Below, piece by piece: positions 23,959-36,745 of a DNA stretch of 64,000 nucleotides. A model generated the notes under the pieces. The model was not told the origin of the DNA and did no database searches. It saw only the letters and a program-made list of their open reading frames with translations. Positions within the stretch are counted from its first letter, which is position 1. The number at the start of each line of letters is the position of its first letter. The DNA is from Symbiodinium sp. CCMP2592 (Eukaryota > Sar > Dinophyceae > Suessiales > Symbiodiniaceae): positions 369,501 through 433,500 of the forward strand of contig CAJNDT010005870.1 in the NCBI GenBank assembly GCA_905221615.1, written 5' to 3'. Position numbers and translations under genes: made by a program.

Positions 23959-24473
23959 ATGGAGTCAACTGAGAATGTGTATATAAACTCAGACGCAAAA
24001 TACGCAAGGGCTGCTCTTAGTCTAGGAGAGTGAAATTACCGAGGTACCTGTGATTCTGCTGAGCGGCTTTTTGGGCACGGGGAAAACCACCTTGCTGCGG
24101 CACTGGCTGGAGAACACAACCGATCGCATTGGCACTTCGTCAGCATGAGCCCATCTGCAGTGACTGCAGCGAGCTGTCATGAGAGCCGAATTTCACACGC
24201 ATTAAACCGTACGGGGTGGTGGCCTACTGCCGTTCAGCCGTGAGGCATCGTTGTAAACGATGTTGCTTCCGTCAACATCGACTCGAAGCTCGTCCTGGGC
24301 CCAGCAAGTCTCGAGCTGAGGTCCTCGATGTCTTTGTCTCTTGCTAAGGTGCAGCAGCAGTCCTACAACTCAGAGGGGGAGGTGAATGCTATCCAGCTGG
24401 CGCTCTTCGATCAGAGTTTGGAATAAGATATGCTACGCTACACATGCTATAATGCTATATATATATATATATA

Positions 24474-24504
<31 letters not shown>

Positions 24505-27500
24505 CTATACATATATTATACATATACTACATATACTCTCTCTCTCTCTCTATATATATATATACTATATATATACTATATATGTATATATATATATATA
24601 TATGTATACTGTATATACTATATGTACTGTATATACTAGAATATACATACATACCCTATAGTGTATAGATATGCCTTGTTCTGCGGAGCAGCCTTGGAGC
24701 CCAGCAGTGCAGGAGCTCAAGCGTGTAGGATGCGAGCGAAGGAACGGCTGTGCCTGCTGCTCATTGGGCGATGAGCTGCTGGTAGACATCTCTGATTTGA
24801 TCGAACTCTCCGGCGGGGACCGTCGAGTCGTCGAGCCAGAGATGACTTGCGTAGAAGACCTGTCGCAGTTCTCCGGTGAAACTCCCTGTCTGTGCCGAAC
24901 GCAGGAAAGACCCTTCAAGCAGATTGTTGTGGAGCTGCTCCTGGGATGCAGCATCTTGCAGGTTTGAATCGATGGCTTGGACTAGTGACTCTAAACTACA
25001 GTTTTGTTTTCGGTGCTGCACCGATCCGGGTTACCCTGCGTGACATCGAGCAGGCTACGTAGCCATGTATGCGTAATACACATACATACATTATAGAGCC
25101 ATTTTTGCACCACGCATCTTGCATCCTTGTCGTAAATGCTTCCCGTCTTCCGCCACGGCCCGGTCGCAGCATGCCGCAGCTGAAGGGTAGTCTCCGGAAC
25201 GCCCTCCGGAACCCTACCACGCCACTTTTTGCATCAGAATCTCTGGTAGGGGGGAGGTGAATGGGTGGATGGGTGGTCAAGTGGGGGGTGGGTCATGGAG
25301 CCGGGATTGTTGGAGCAAAGAGGGAGCCTCCTCTGATCTCTTTGGGGCCGAGACGAATGTGTCTCATACCTTCAGACACACATATCTGCACATTTACATA
25401 CATGCCAACGCACATGTACATACACACATGCACAATCATGCATACATTGGGGTCATAAGTAAGTATAAGTACAGTTACCCCAATAATAACCCTAGTTACT
25501 CCCTGCAATGCGGGCTTCGTCCTTGCTAGGTAGGAGGGAAAAAAAGTCCCATGATCCTTTAAGTACAGTGACATACACACATGGCAGGCATTACATAAGT
25601 CGATTGATGCCCCATGAGGAGTGGGGTCGCAGAGCCGGAGCGCGTTCGTGAGAACTTCGACTCTGCTCGGGAAGCTGGGTGACTCCTCTAAGTTGGTGGT
25701 TGCCAAAATTATGGTCCCGTTTTCGGGTAGCCTAAACATTGGGTGCCGTATTATAATAAGGACCCAAGATGGGCCCCTAATATTGACAACCACCCAAGTT
25801 GGTGAGTGGCAGTGACGGATTCGATCGGTTCATGTAAGACTTTTCTCCGGGAGACGGCCGGCGCAGGTACTATGTGGTGAATGGCGTGGAGTTGGGCCAA
25901 GTTGTCACAGTGCTTGATGCCTCAACTTTCTGCGAGGCAGCATGACCATGCCTGACAGCATGTAGGAATAGGACTCACTACCAAACTCATGTATGCTTGT
26001 TCGGCAAAGCCTTTCCTCTCATGACGTCTAGGCTTAAAGATGCATGATGACGATTGAATATTGACGGCAGGAGTACATGGAGTACTCGCGGTTGTATGAG
26101 AGAGAAGATTTGATGGATGGCGATGTGGGAGAAGCTCGGCTCTGCAGATCCCGGATGAGCGGTGGCCGTGCGACGCTTGTTCGATCTTGCTCGAACTCAG
26201 CCTTGCAACAAGGAGATGGCCGAGCTGGCAGTGGTCGAGCTGTTAGTTGAGCAGACAGAGGTCCGGAGTCCCGGAGGTTTTGCTTCACATTTCCTGCGCT
26301 GCTGGATCTTGGTCAGCGCATGGACAAACTTGTATAGCATGACAAAAATAGCAACTTGCTCAACAAGGCGACGCTCTCCACGCCACCTGTACTCGCACGT
26401 TAACGATTCAGCTTGAAGGTTCAATCCTTTACACTTCGTTCTTTTAGTGCGCTGCGGCACGGAGTTGTTGGACTTCGTTTGGGATGCTCTTGGACAGTTT
26501 TTTTGCATGCTCTTGGTGCGCTTCGAGTCTCTTTGATCTCCGACGCCATCAACATTTGTAGCGTTTTGTTTATGTTCTTGCTTCTTGATGCGCAGGTTGG
26601 GAGTATAATTAATAGGATTTGCTTAGGCGCTGGGTGACCTTTGTTTCAGTACAGACGGCAGGACCCCTGGCCCACTGATGCGCCATCCAAGCATGGATAG
26701 CACGCCAGTTGTAGCACACGGTCATGGGAGGAATTCAGGAAAGCTTGTTGTCACAACCAGTGCCAGTTCGCGAGATTAGCTTGCGAGGCTGCTGACATCG
26801 TCATCCTGAACAAGACGGATCTGGCGACAAAGGACCTGGCAAAGCCGAGTCCACTGTCGCCATGTCGCGAGCGACATCAATGGCACCAGGGGCAGCGTGA
26901 CTGCTGCTGTAGGCTTGGGTGTTCGGCATGTCTTGCGAAGCCGCCAGGAGCAACTCGATTTAACGCGCGAGGTAGTGAAGGCCATTAACAAAAAGGCAGG
27001 GATCTAGTTTGCCTTTCAATACCTCTCTCTAGGTTACTTGAGCCTGGGAGGCCAGAATCATCGAGACCACCTTTGGCAAAGTCGCGCTCCAGGATGTGCT
27101 TGCTGAAGATCACTCAGACTCTGGGCCTCGACCGTGATCAAATCAAAGCTCGGGGTGTTCTGTTCGCCAGCCATCGCGTTCTGTGCTGATCTTGTTGCAT
27201 GGCCGACGGGCCTGAGGAAGCCAGACATGATCATCACGAGCATGCTCACGAAGAGCACGGCCACGAAGGCTTCTGCGCACGTGTATCTCTATGTGTATGT
27301 ATGTATGTATGTATGTAGGTACGTATGTACGGTGTATGTGTGTTTGTACGTATATGTATATGTATATGTATATGGACATATATACCTCACAAACACATTA
27401 GCCGATGCCAAGTAATGAATGAACAAATGAATGCATGCATGCAGGAATGAATGAATGACTTAATTGCATAATGAGCTCTTTAGCTAACTCGGTCATATAT

Positions 27501-27728
27501 CTGTATATATATATACATGTGTACATACATGCATGCATACATACATACATGTACATGCATACATACATGCATACATACATGCACACATACATATACATAT
27601 GCATATACATATATACGTACATGCACATACACATACATATACACATACATACACATATACATATACATATACATGTACATATATATACACACACTTAGAC
27701 GCAGACACACATCACCACACACAGATAC

Positions 27729-27806
<78 letters not shown>

Positions 27807-29299
27807 GTTATAATATGTGGCGTGCTGTTATTCAAGCCGTCCCACATCCTGCAGCAAGGAAGCTGGACAGGATTCTCTCCATCTCTCTCGCTCCCTCGAC
27901 CCTGGTTGTCGCTCCGTCCCTGCGGACCTATCCCCGATTCGCTCTGGACTCCGTTGGTCCAGACCCGATTCTGGATTCGATGGTGAGGCTACACATGTTG
28001 ACGACCAGGTAAGAAGCCGATCGGCCAGCTCGGCCCGATCCTCTTGAGTCCCGGTCTCCATCCGATTGTCGAGAAATGATATGAGCTTTCAACGTCGATC
28101 TTCTCAGACCCCACGCTCCATCCCGCAGGCCACCATGACGACTGCCATGCGGAGCATGGCCACGAAGAGGAGCGTGAAATCCATTCAGTTCTCGGGGATT
28201 GGAGCTGTCACGTGTCGGGCTGCAAGAGTAGCTTGGGAATGGGCGCGTGCTTTTGTTAGGGCAGCTTCCACCCTTCGGCCCGCTGACCCGTTTTGATGGC
28301 CTGAATAAACAACTTTCGGTTCTGGAGGAGCACGGCCACGCCCACAGCCACGCTAGCAGCTGCAGCGAGCCAGGGTGCAGCGATGCCAGTCATGGCCACA
28401 GCCACAGCCATGCGGATGACTGCAGCTGCTCGGCTTGGTAGATCTTACAGTATCGCCTGGTTGAACCGTTTGCTCCCGTTGTGCAACGTCTTCAAACTCT
28501 GTTGACTGCTCAGGCGATCCGGATTGCACGGACTCCAGCCACGGCCCTGGCCCCAGCTGGAGAAACCGGTGCCTTCAGGGAATTGCGCAAAGGAACGAAA
28601 GGACGCATCCGAACGCGGGAAAGTACTGTGTCTTGCAGTGGTTGTGCAGCATGACAGCCTCTAGCGAAACCCACTGCCATGCCAGTTCGGAACTTGTGCA
28701 TGGCAGCTGGCTTCGTCCAAGGTCATGATCACGGCCACTCCCATAGTCACAGCACAACGACCGCCGAGGCGACCGTCGTGCAAAGTGCTTGATGTTCTGA
28801 GGCTTGTCGGGAGCAGACAGCAAGAGCAACAGGACAGAGCGAGTGGCGTGAGGCCCTAGGACCCGTAGGAGGCTCGGCAGCGGCCCAACAATCAAGGTTG
28901 GGTGGGTAGCGGAAGGACTGCAGAAGAAGAAAAGGGAGAGGAAGGAAAGGAGTTCTCAAGCGCCGATCACTAATGCACACAGCCACCTACCAGGAGGATG
29001 AGGTGATCTCAGCAGCAAAAATCTGTTCCGCACCCGGGAATACGCAAGCAGCATGGAGGTACATGGACTGTCACTAAACAGTTGAAACGTCGATTCGAGT
29101 GCGAGTGCCAACAAGGAGGGACGAACAGTCGAATTGTTACTGTCGTTATTGTCCACCATTAGGATCATGATTCTTCTTCGTGCTATAATTAACAGTACCA
29201 GTACTGCTCTTGTTCTCACTAGCTCATGCTACGATGCTATAACTACTAGTGTTGTTGCTATTGTTATGATGATTTCTGTTATTACTCATACTCAATATT

Positions 29300-29353
<54 letters not shown>

Positions 29354-30906
29354 GGTACTACTGTTAACATTTTTATGGTTGCTACTATTACTTGATTGAT
29401 AAACATGCATTTGTGATTATGTATTGCAACGTTTATTCTTCTTATGTTCCTGTTTCATTTGTAGTTTGCTCATTAAAGTTGTTTTTATCATTGTTATGCG
29501 CGCAGAGAGAGACGCAGGATCGGTTTGGGATTACTTCCTTCACCTACAGAGCACGGCGGCCTCTCAGCGAACAGCGCTTCACGGAGGTGGGTCCTCGCAG
29601 CAGAGGCGAGGAACGGCAAGGTGCTCGCTATGTTGAGAGAACTGAGGCCCTGCAAAAGTGGCCGATTCCAAAACACAACGACCTCAAGCTGATGCTTGAT
29701 GATGCAGAAACCAATCCTGGTCACCCTTTGTGCCTTGGCTGTGCAAGAAGCGCACTGAGGCTGTCCATGGTGGCGCTGTTGTTGGCTTGAGTGTTGCGCA
29801 ATTGATTGGGCCCTTGGGCCGGCTGGAGCATGCACAATCCCCAAATACACATCCTTCCAGGTCCTCTAATCTGAAGCTTCTGAACCTCTGGTTCTGGCAT
29901 TCCGAAGCCTCATGTGATGAAAAGTGCCAACACTGCAACGCCTAAGGGGCAAAGTCATCCGCTCGAAGGGCTTCTGCTGGTTGGAAACCCAGCCGTCTAC
30001 CCGAGTCTATTGGAGCCAGGCCACTTGCCTGCAAGGGTTGTTCTGAGTCCTGAGTCCCTATGGTCCTTTTTGCAGTTTCACGGGTGTCCCATTGCAGACG
30101 TTCGAAACGCCCCAGAACCTTCTTCCTCGGACAACACGACCTCTTTGTGTCAGTGAAGCATTGGCGATTCTGTTGTCGTGTGCGTTTGGGCTTACAGGAG
30201 TGATCCTACATTGGCCTCCTGTAGTTTATGGGTTCAATTGCACATCCGCACGAGCACGCAGTTCGCCAGCTAGGCTCGCAAACTTATGCGGCCAGTGTTA
30301 GGCCCATGTTTTCAGCCGTACCATGCATCGTTTTCGTGCAGTGTGCAGAGGCTGGCAAGGACATGCAGCTTACCTACAATGGACTTTGGTGGGGCGCGAT
30401 GTCACAACATCAGGCGACCCCCCAGTCCCGCTGCGCTTGGGCATGTGCGGCTCACACCTAGATTCCTAGATGCACAAGCACACTAGGTGGTAACGCAGCC
30501 TCACCGGCCTGGCTATGTACTGATTGCGATGAGTGATTTCATCTCAATTCATATGCTTCGCCACTGCACAGCTCAAGCTCATGCAGAAGATGGCTGCTGG
30601 GGAGTACGACAGGGCTCGTCGCGAGGACTTCTTGTCCTCAAAACGTGGCCAGTCTTCAGGCGAAGTCCATATCTCAATGATTCGCTGTCCGCTTTGCCTT
30701 GCCAGGACTGGGATGATGAGTGGTGTGACCGTCGTCAGGAGCTCGTCTTTATTGGTCGGCACCTGGACGAGGCTGGGACAACTGGGTTGTTGAACTTCGA
30801 TGCCTTGATCTTTGCGACCCAGGCTGCAATCTGCAGTATGCTGGACAAGTGTCTTCTCACCGATGATGAGCACCTGGGACAGGAAGTCCTGCTCCTTCGC
30901 ACGTAA
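23959..30906 (+). CDS. CobW/COG0523-type GTPase metallochaperone, about 22 exons
   Basis: Exon pieces in family order, positions approximate: possible start ATG 23959; 24026-24131 with P-loop [15 protein letters not shown]; 24245-24291 [14 protein letters not shown]; 24349-24405; 24742-24830 with metal motif [13 protein letters not shown]; 24905-24945 QIVVEL; 25867-25936 VTVLDASTF; 26210-26260 [10 protein letters not shown]; 26788-26850 [11 protein letters not shown] (GTP-base NKxD); 26972-26999 VVKAINKKA; 27051-27105 [11 protein letters not shown]; His-rich exons 27217-27268, 28129-28185, 28327-28435 and 28722-28765; 29518-29586 [14 protein letters not shown]; 29647-29710; 29947-30026 [14 protein letters not shown]; 30351-30402; 30571-30640; 30706-30795 [10 protein letters not shown]; 30837-30906. 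Most junctions I tested join in phase, many with GC donors. The family uses GTP to deliver zinc or another metal to client enzymes; the His runs are likely metal-binding. All core motifs are present, so it is probably functional. Confidence 0.85.
24456..24665. repeat. (TA)n microsatellite inside an intron
   Basis: Long TA runs broken by CTCTCT and TGTA words, between the third and fourth CobW-like exons. Confidence 0.95.
25455..25563. mobile_element. Inverted-repeat element related to 6719-6833
   Basis: Shares AAGTAAGTAT, AGTTACCC, an A run and the terminal word AGTCCCATGATCCTT with the element at 6719. It also carries the GCTAGGTAGGAGGG block seen at 15424. The left terminal repeat is not evident, so it looks truncated. 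It lies in an intron of the CobW-like gene. Confidence 0.55.
25690..25800. mobile_element. MITE-like foldback element, about 111 bp
   Basis: The left arm AAGTTGGTGGTTGCCAAAAT is repeated inverted at the right end (ATATTGACAACCACCCAAGT) with a few mismatches over about 30 bases. Lies in the intron just upstream of the VTVLDASTF exon of the CobW-like gene. Confidence 0.7.
27285..27400. repeat. GTAT/TGTA tetranucleotide microsatellite
   Basis: Runs of TATG/TGTA after the first His-rich exon, in an intron. Confidence 0.9.
27488..27812. repeat. ATAC/TA-rich microsatellite
   Basis: Starts as ACATACATGCAT words and becomes a pure TA run at 27736-27808. Intronic in the CobW-like gene; all long frames through it are low-complexity Tyr/Ile/His artefacts. 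Confidence 0.95.
29300..29354. repeat. (TTG)n trinucleotide microsatellite
   Basis: About 18 TTG units in the intron before the FGITSF exon of the CobW-like gene. Poly-Cys in one frame; not coding. Confidence 0.95.
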
Positions 30907-32224
30907 TACCCCGGAGATTGAAACGACACCCGCTAGAACAAAATCCAAAACCTTGTCATGCAGATCTTGGCCCCAACCATGCCGGTTTCCAAATCGTGTG
31001 CAGCCAAGCATACGTGCTCTTCAATCTTCGAGACACAACTTATGCTCTCGTGTGTGCAGAGACGTAACACACGCCCAGAATTCTGTAATCAGACTCAGCG
31101 CGTAGACAGTCGCATGCTGACGGCTAGCGCCTGGACTTCCCTGCTTCACAGTCCAAAACGTACTGCCTCGCGCCCAGGATGGTCTCTTACCAGAAAATGC
31201 ATGAAGCATCGATGCAGGAGCAACCTCTAAAGGGCGCTTGACTTGTGGTTCATGATCATGTAACACAAATCTAAAACTGCCGACGTCCATAGCTAGCAGG
31301 CTTCAATACGTTTGGCCAGTCTGGAAGCATTGACCTGTTGGTTCTCCAAAACTCTATGGTTGAATCATGCTGAATCGAGCATCAGCGGAGCTGCCGAAGG
31401 ATCTAGCCGAAGTAAGATGAGCTTGCCTTTTCGAAGAACATCATTTTGCACACAGGCCAGAAGCGAGACGGTGATGTGTTGTGAGCTGTGGGGCCGTGCT
31501 TTGCTTGCAAGCGCAGCCTCCTAGAGATGTCTTCAGTACATGCCAGGGCATCAACAGGAGAAAGAATGGGCGGTGGAGAAGTGAGTCTCGAGAGATGCGG
31601 TGCAGCCTGGGCCGGGGCTAACACGGAGCGCTCATCAGTTCCTATTATACATTACTAGAATAATGAACTCTAGAGATGTTCCAGGAGCTTAGGAGTAAGG
31701 TGTGCTCGGGTGACGAGGCTCGGCCTGAGGGGTGAGACAGGACTGGAGAGGTGAGTGACCTCTTCCTGATTCGGATGACAGTCTTCTGTGCACCAGACGA
31801 GTGCACACCGTCGCAGTACCAGGGTCCGGTGTCCCGCGAGAGGAGGATGGTTTTGCGAGGGTCCTGTTCTGGCAATGGCTGCTGTTGGGGCTGTTGCAGA
31901 CGAGGAGGATTGAAACGACCATCTCTCTCCTGCGGCACTAATTTTGTCAAACACGTGGCCCGGTGACATGTTTGTACAGCACCTCGGCTGCCTTGTTCCT
32001 GTCTGCACCTGTGGCTCTAGCCCGAGAGTGCAGCAGTAACAAGAGTGTCCGTTACCCAAGTTCCAAGACCCTGGCGCACCGGCGCAAATCACTGACCAGA
32101 ACTGCAACGTTCGTGCTAGCATTCCTTCCAGTTTGCGTTGCACCTCGGGATGTCACGAGAACCAACCAATCGTACCAGGGCAATAAGGGAGAGTTTTTGT
32201 TTTAGGTCTTGTTTGACGGCATGC
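30907..32224. other. No supported gene
   Basis: Follows the CobW-like stop codon. Short ORFs on both strands have no family signature. Confidence 0.4.
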
Positions 32225-32590
32225 ACCGCAAGCCATGTGCATCAAGCGGTCTTCTTAGAGTAGACAGCCCATCCGTACAATCCAGTAGCAGCCGCTGATC
32301 ACAAGTGCACGTTCGCATTTTGTCGCCCTTATTGCATTTGGAGTGATATGGAATCTACACTTGCCAACGAAGAAGCTCTCGGTGAGGATGTCTGTTGCTG
32401 CAAGTCGCAGGTCGAAACGAGGGGTCCACCAACAAGATGCTCGCTCCGATACCGGATAATACGTGCGCCACTTTCAAGTAAGTTCGCCCTCACCGTCTTT
32501 TCTGGCTCTATGGGGGATGTGCTTCTGCACCCACGGCGACCACAAGCGGGCTGATCATCAGTCACGACAACAGGCGAACAGGCTCAGCTC
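32225..32590 (+). pseudogene. Fragment (5' half) of the cysteine-rich gene, copy C
   Basis: Matches 4265-4665. It keeps LANEEALGEDVCCCKSQVE at 32357-32413 and damaged forms of the following Pro/Phe/Trp block (32480-32510) and of the GHDNSGD region (near 32560), with indels between them. The start codon region and all sequence after about 32590 are lost. The upstream flank also matches (ATCAAGC, then a TAGAC/GTAGAC word), so the homologous unit begins before the gene. Confidence 0.7.
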
Positions 32591-34085
32591 ACATTAAATT
32601 CTCCATCATTGGAAGAACCACACCTGGAAAGATTACTTTCGACTGCCGCCACATTGGGATTCAGACACTTTCCAGCTAAAAGCCGCGGGAGTTTTAAGCT
32701 CCTCTGCAGCTCCTTGTGCTCCAACTTAGGGTTCAAGAGGAAGCAACGACGATCACATCCGACGTCCGGCCCTCAAGAGAGCTGTGCTGAGCGTTTTCTC
32801 TCTGAGGTGCCGGGAGATCAGATCTCACGGTCGTGATCGTGGGCAGGCGACGCAGCCCTCGTGAGGGAGACCTGGAGCACATGTTGCAAGGGCTAAACCC
32901 TTGTTTGGACTTGGTATTTCTACCTACGATATACGTCCGCTATACTCCGAACATACCCCAAATATACCCATGTTACTTCAACATGCAGTTTGCAAGAGTC
33001 CTCGACGTTTTCATGCACCTGCCTGCTGCTGTTTGAAGTTCCAGCATTTAAAAAGAAAGCTGTACGGAGATGGCAAGGGTAGACATGGTCCTGAAGCATG
33101 GCCCTCACCCAGTTGGGCATGCCAGCTGCTGGACACATGCTGGGAGAAGCCCAGAGCAAGTGTTCGGGAAGGGGAAGTGCGCGACCTTGGTGCAGGAAGT
33201 CCTAGGTTCTTGCTGAGCTTGCGCTTTGCAACTCCTTTCATTTGTGTTGTTTCGCCGTCAACCCTTCCTCCAGAGTGCCCTGCACCGCCTGCGCCGTGTA
33301 ATGCATTCATCATAATGCATCTGCGTCTCTATCCATGAAAACAGATACGTGAGGCTGGCAAGAGTGTCTTCGCAGCAGTAACAAAACTACCTTCAAAGCC
33401 TCCGGGTCACAAGGTGTTCTATGAGCTGCCGCAGTTCTGGCAGCTCCCTCTGCATTTGCCGCCTTCCACATGTGTAGTGCCCAACTTGGCCAGTTCCAGC
33501 TGCGCACTTGCAGCTGGTGTCACGTGCCGCCACGTCAGCATGGCCAGGCGCCTGTGAGCGCCACCAACCACAGCGACCCTGCTCAGAAGCTTTTCAGCGG
33601 CTTGCTGCAAGCCGAAAGCTCCATGCTCACCGCCACAGCACCTGCTGCCGGATCTCTCGTTGTGCCACAGCCACATGTCCGAACACCTTCCCGCTTCATC
33701 GTCTCGCATTCTCTGTGGTGAAGGGATCCTCCCATGCGAGCTGTGCGCGACTGGGACATCGCGCAGACTGCCGTTGCCTGCGGGCCTGCAACTGCTCTTG
33801 CCACGCCCTCCCCTAGTGGTGGGTGATATGGCTGCGGCGTAGGTGGGACTTTTGTTGCCATCCCGGTCCTCCGCGCCATCGAGCGCCCAGAGCCAGCTAG
33901 CAGGTTTTGATTTTGGCTTCGAGCTTCGTTCAACTCACGTGCCATGTGCAGGTGCCGGCTTGCGTCAGATGACGCCGTATGTCCAACTCTTTGACCTGTT
34001 GCGTGTCTGATGGGCTTTGGGTCTTTGTCAGGTCTGACATGCCATGCAGCTTCGAAGCAGAGGCCCAGGAACTGGAACTCCCCCG
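32591..34085. other. No gene that I can name
   Basis: The longest frame is on the minus strand, 33583-34134 (183 codons), with no recognisable domain and an overlapping plus-strand frame of similar quality. Confidence 0.3.
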
Positions 34086-34600
34086 CAGATTGGCCTTTGT
34101 AGACGCTTCCTTCTCCAGTCAGCCGGAGAATCAATCGCTATGCCCAAAGCTGGAGATTTGTCAGGTATGCGGACAGCACTCCTCATCCTAAGCCGTTCAA
34201 GCACGGCATATGCAGGGCATGTACCGAGGATCCCGGGTCTTCGAACCAATGCGGGCAATGTGAGAATCCTAGACCTAGACTATCTTAGAACTGGAAGCCG
34301 ACCTTGCGTAGCTGTTAGCTTGCTCAGAGGCCGCGCAAGGCAGGCTTGCTGGTAGTATTGCAAGACACGTCAAAGAGCGTACTATAGGATCTATCAGGAT
34401 CCACCCTACACGAGCCTCAGCCGTCTCAAGGAATCTCCACACGGGATGCAGGGGTCGAAGGTGCGCCTTTTTCAAGCAAGAGGGTGTGGCAGCGTCAGTT
34501 TACAGAAAGACGCACTTCGCCGCATCAATCTGGCAGCCGGCCGAGAGCCTAACCTTCCCAGGGTTGGCCTAAGCCTTAGAGGCACAGCTCCATGACTCCA
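34086..34600. repeat. Dispersed 0.5-kb duplication, copy 1
   Basis: Very similar to 40352-40895. Both contain GCACGGCATATGCAGGGCAT, GTACCGAGGATCCCGGGTC and GGCAAGGCAGGCTTGCTGGT. Copy 2 has an extra segment of about 35 bases near 40445-40480, while copy 1 has extra bases near 34130. Short frames inside are partly conserved, but no family is recognisable. It may be a mobile repeat or a recent segmental copy. Confidence 0.85.
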
Positions 34601-36745
34601 TGATCCTGTACACCCTTGGCCCGCTCAAGTTGCTTGCGAGTCATCCCGGCTGCGTGTGCCTGGAGCAGACACATCGATTAGCCAACCTGACCTTCTCGCC
34701 TGCTCATGCTAGACTTTTGGCAGGGAGCCAGCACTCAGGCCTGTGTCTCAGTCGATCGCCTGCGCCAGCAGCGGATTTCAGCGCTGCTGCTTTTCATGCG
34801 ATCTTCCAAAGGTTTCCAGTCTTTGGGCCGCATATTCATCATGCTGGGTGTCTGAGCTGCAACTGCCTGCGGATATCCTCAAGTCCAGATGCCCAGATGA
34901 GGTCTGTGTCATTCTTTGCCGTTTGTCGGCCCAAGCATTCTGGTTGAAGTCGTTTGCAAAGGGCTAGAGGTGCCCTAGCTGCTCGCTGCCCGATCTTCCC
35001 TTCAGCGTGACTTGGAGCCTAGTGCTCGAGTGTGGGGGGGGGGGGGGTTGGGCGTCAGATCTTTCTGCATCTCCGCTTCCATGCCTTCTCCTTGAGCGCC
35101 TCTGCTGCGTCGTGGCATGGCCGGCTTGGTCTTGGCTTCCCGACTTTGCTCCTCCAATCCTTGCAATCTTCCGATTTCAAGCGCAGCTGGCGTCAGCTCC
35201 ATGTGCGCAGGTAGCTGATGGTTGGAACCCTTTCAGCACCGCTGCATGCCAGCTGCTGCTTTCAAGTGCCCGCTGCGAGTCGCGCAGCTTCTGGGTTCTT
35301 TGGCTTCAGTGCCACGTGTTTCTTCTGGCTTCTTAAGTTCCACTCTTGCAGAGCTTGGGCACAGTGGACACCTTTGGTTGCCTGGAACAAGAGCCGCTGC
35401 ATTGCTGTCCAAGTCTGCATGACCTGGAGCCTTGTGCACGAGTACATCCGCACGTGACCGCAATGGGTGCCCGGGGAGCCCGGCAACTGGGAGCACGTCG
35501 TCAAGGCTTGCGTGTGCTGCGTGAGAGGCTGGCTGTGCAACGCTGCACTTGCCACTCAGGTGCCAAGATGTCACGCATGGTCCGCTTGGTGCGTTCACTT
35601 TGGCCAAAGGTCAGCCTGGCCAGCATCAGCCTGCCCATCTGCCGGATCCGTGCGCACGTGAGGTTTTTGGCCGTTAGCATGCTTTCCCGCAAATTGCTCT
35701 GCCTGAGACACACCTGCCGAAGTCTGTTTCGCAGCAGCCTGCGTTCTGCACATTGGCAAGCTTGGCTTGGAAGAAAGCCAAGAACCGAGTCCTCAATGAT
35801 GACATTCGGGGTTGTCAAGGGTAGAATATAGGCTGTTTGTTGTCACATGAAACACTTATTTTCTGCTTCCTGATGCATGCTTCTTTCAGCTCACTGCAAA
35901 AAGGAGTGAGATCAACGGTGTCTGTAGTCTGAGCATATAACAGGAAGCCAGTCCGTGCTTGACACCTACGCCTACTACAGCTGATGCCTCAGCTGAGATG
36001 CAACAAACGACCAGACCTGCACGCGTGTTCCACAGAACAGCTATGAAGGATGCGTTGTAGATCTTCGTTGCGTTTGTTGCATGCCTTGTGCCGATAGTTG
36101 CGTTTCTCAACTCAGGGCGTTACTGGCGAGAGCATATGAAGGGGATTCCAGGCGGTCTCAAGCAGTTCGAAACATGAACTCCAAGATTTCGTAGATGCTG
36201 CCCTATACGCCCCGAAACATACTATGATTTGCCAGCATGCCATCTGCAAGGGCACCATACATACCCAGGCCGAACTAAAGTACACTTCCTGTTCATTCTC
36301 AAGTACTGTCCATGTCATTTCAGCGCGACCTTCATTTTACATTTCCGTTGGCCCCAGGGGTTCTGCAGACATGGGGGCTGGGGGTTAAGAGTCGTATCGA
36401 GTCTCAGCTGTATGCTTGCTTGCTTGTTTGGAACCGCATGAGTTCAGACTCGTGCTTGTGTCGGAGCTCTACACAACCGTAGTCTCTCTTGGCATGCGAT
36501 GTCTCAAACCAAGGCATATCGTGAAGCCAGAAGCTCGCAACACAGCCTGGCCAGCACATTGGGATGGGTAAAGGCCTAACGGTCACTTCAAAGTCACTCG
36601 CCTGTCCTGTGGCCGGCGCTCCCTCTGAGCGTAGTGCTCCTGCTCTTTGCCTGGCCGCGATTGGTTGCTGTAAGTTGTTTTGGGTCCTTTTGTTGCGGGT
36701 CGTCTCGCAGACGCGGACAGCACGCAGGGTGTACAGATGGCTTAA
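34601..36745. other. No gene that I can name
   Basis: Contains a run of 14 G near 35035. Minus-strand frames at 35002-35202, 35233-35607 and 35501-35818 have protein-like, Arg/Gln-rich composition and could be exons of one minus-strand gene, but no domain supports it. Confidence 0.3.

Noticed and set aside
27517-28012. ORFs up to 159 codons rich in His, Tyr and Ile
   Set aside because: They run through ATAC/TA microsatellite and are low-complexity artefacts; the real exons of the metallochaperone lie outside this run.
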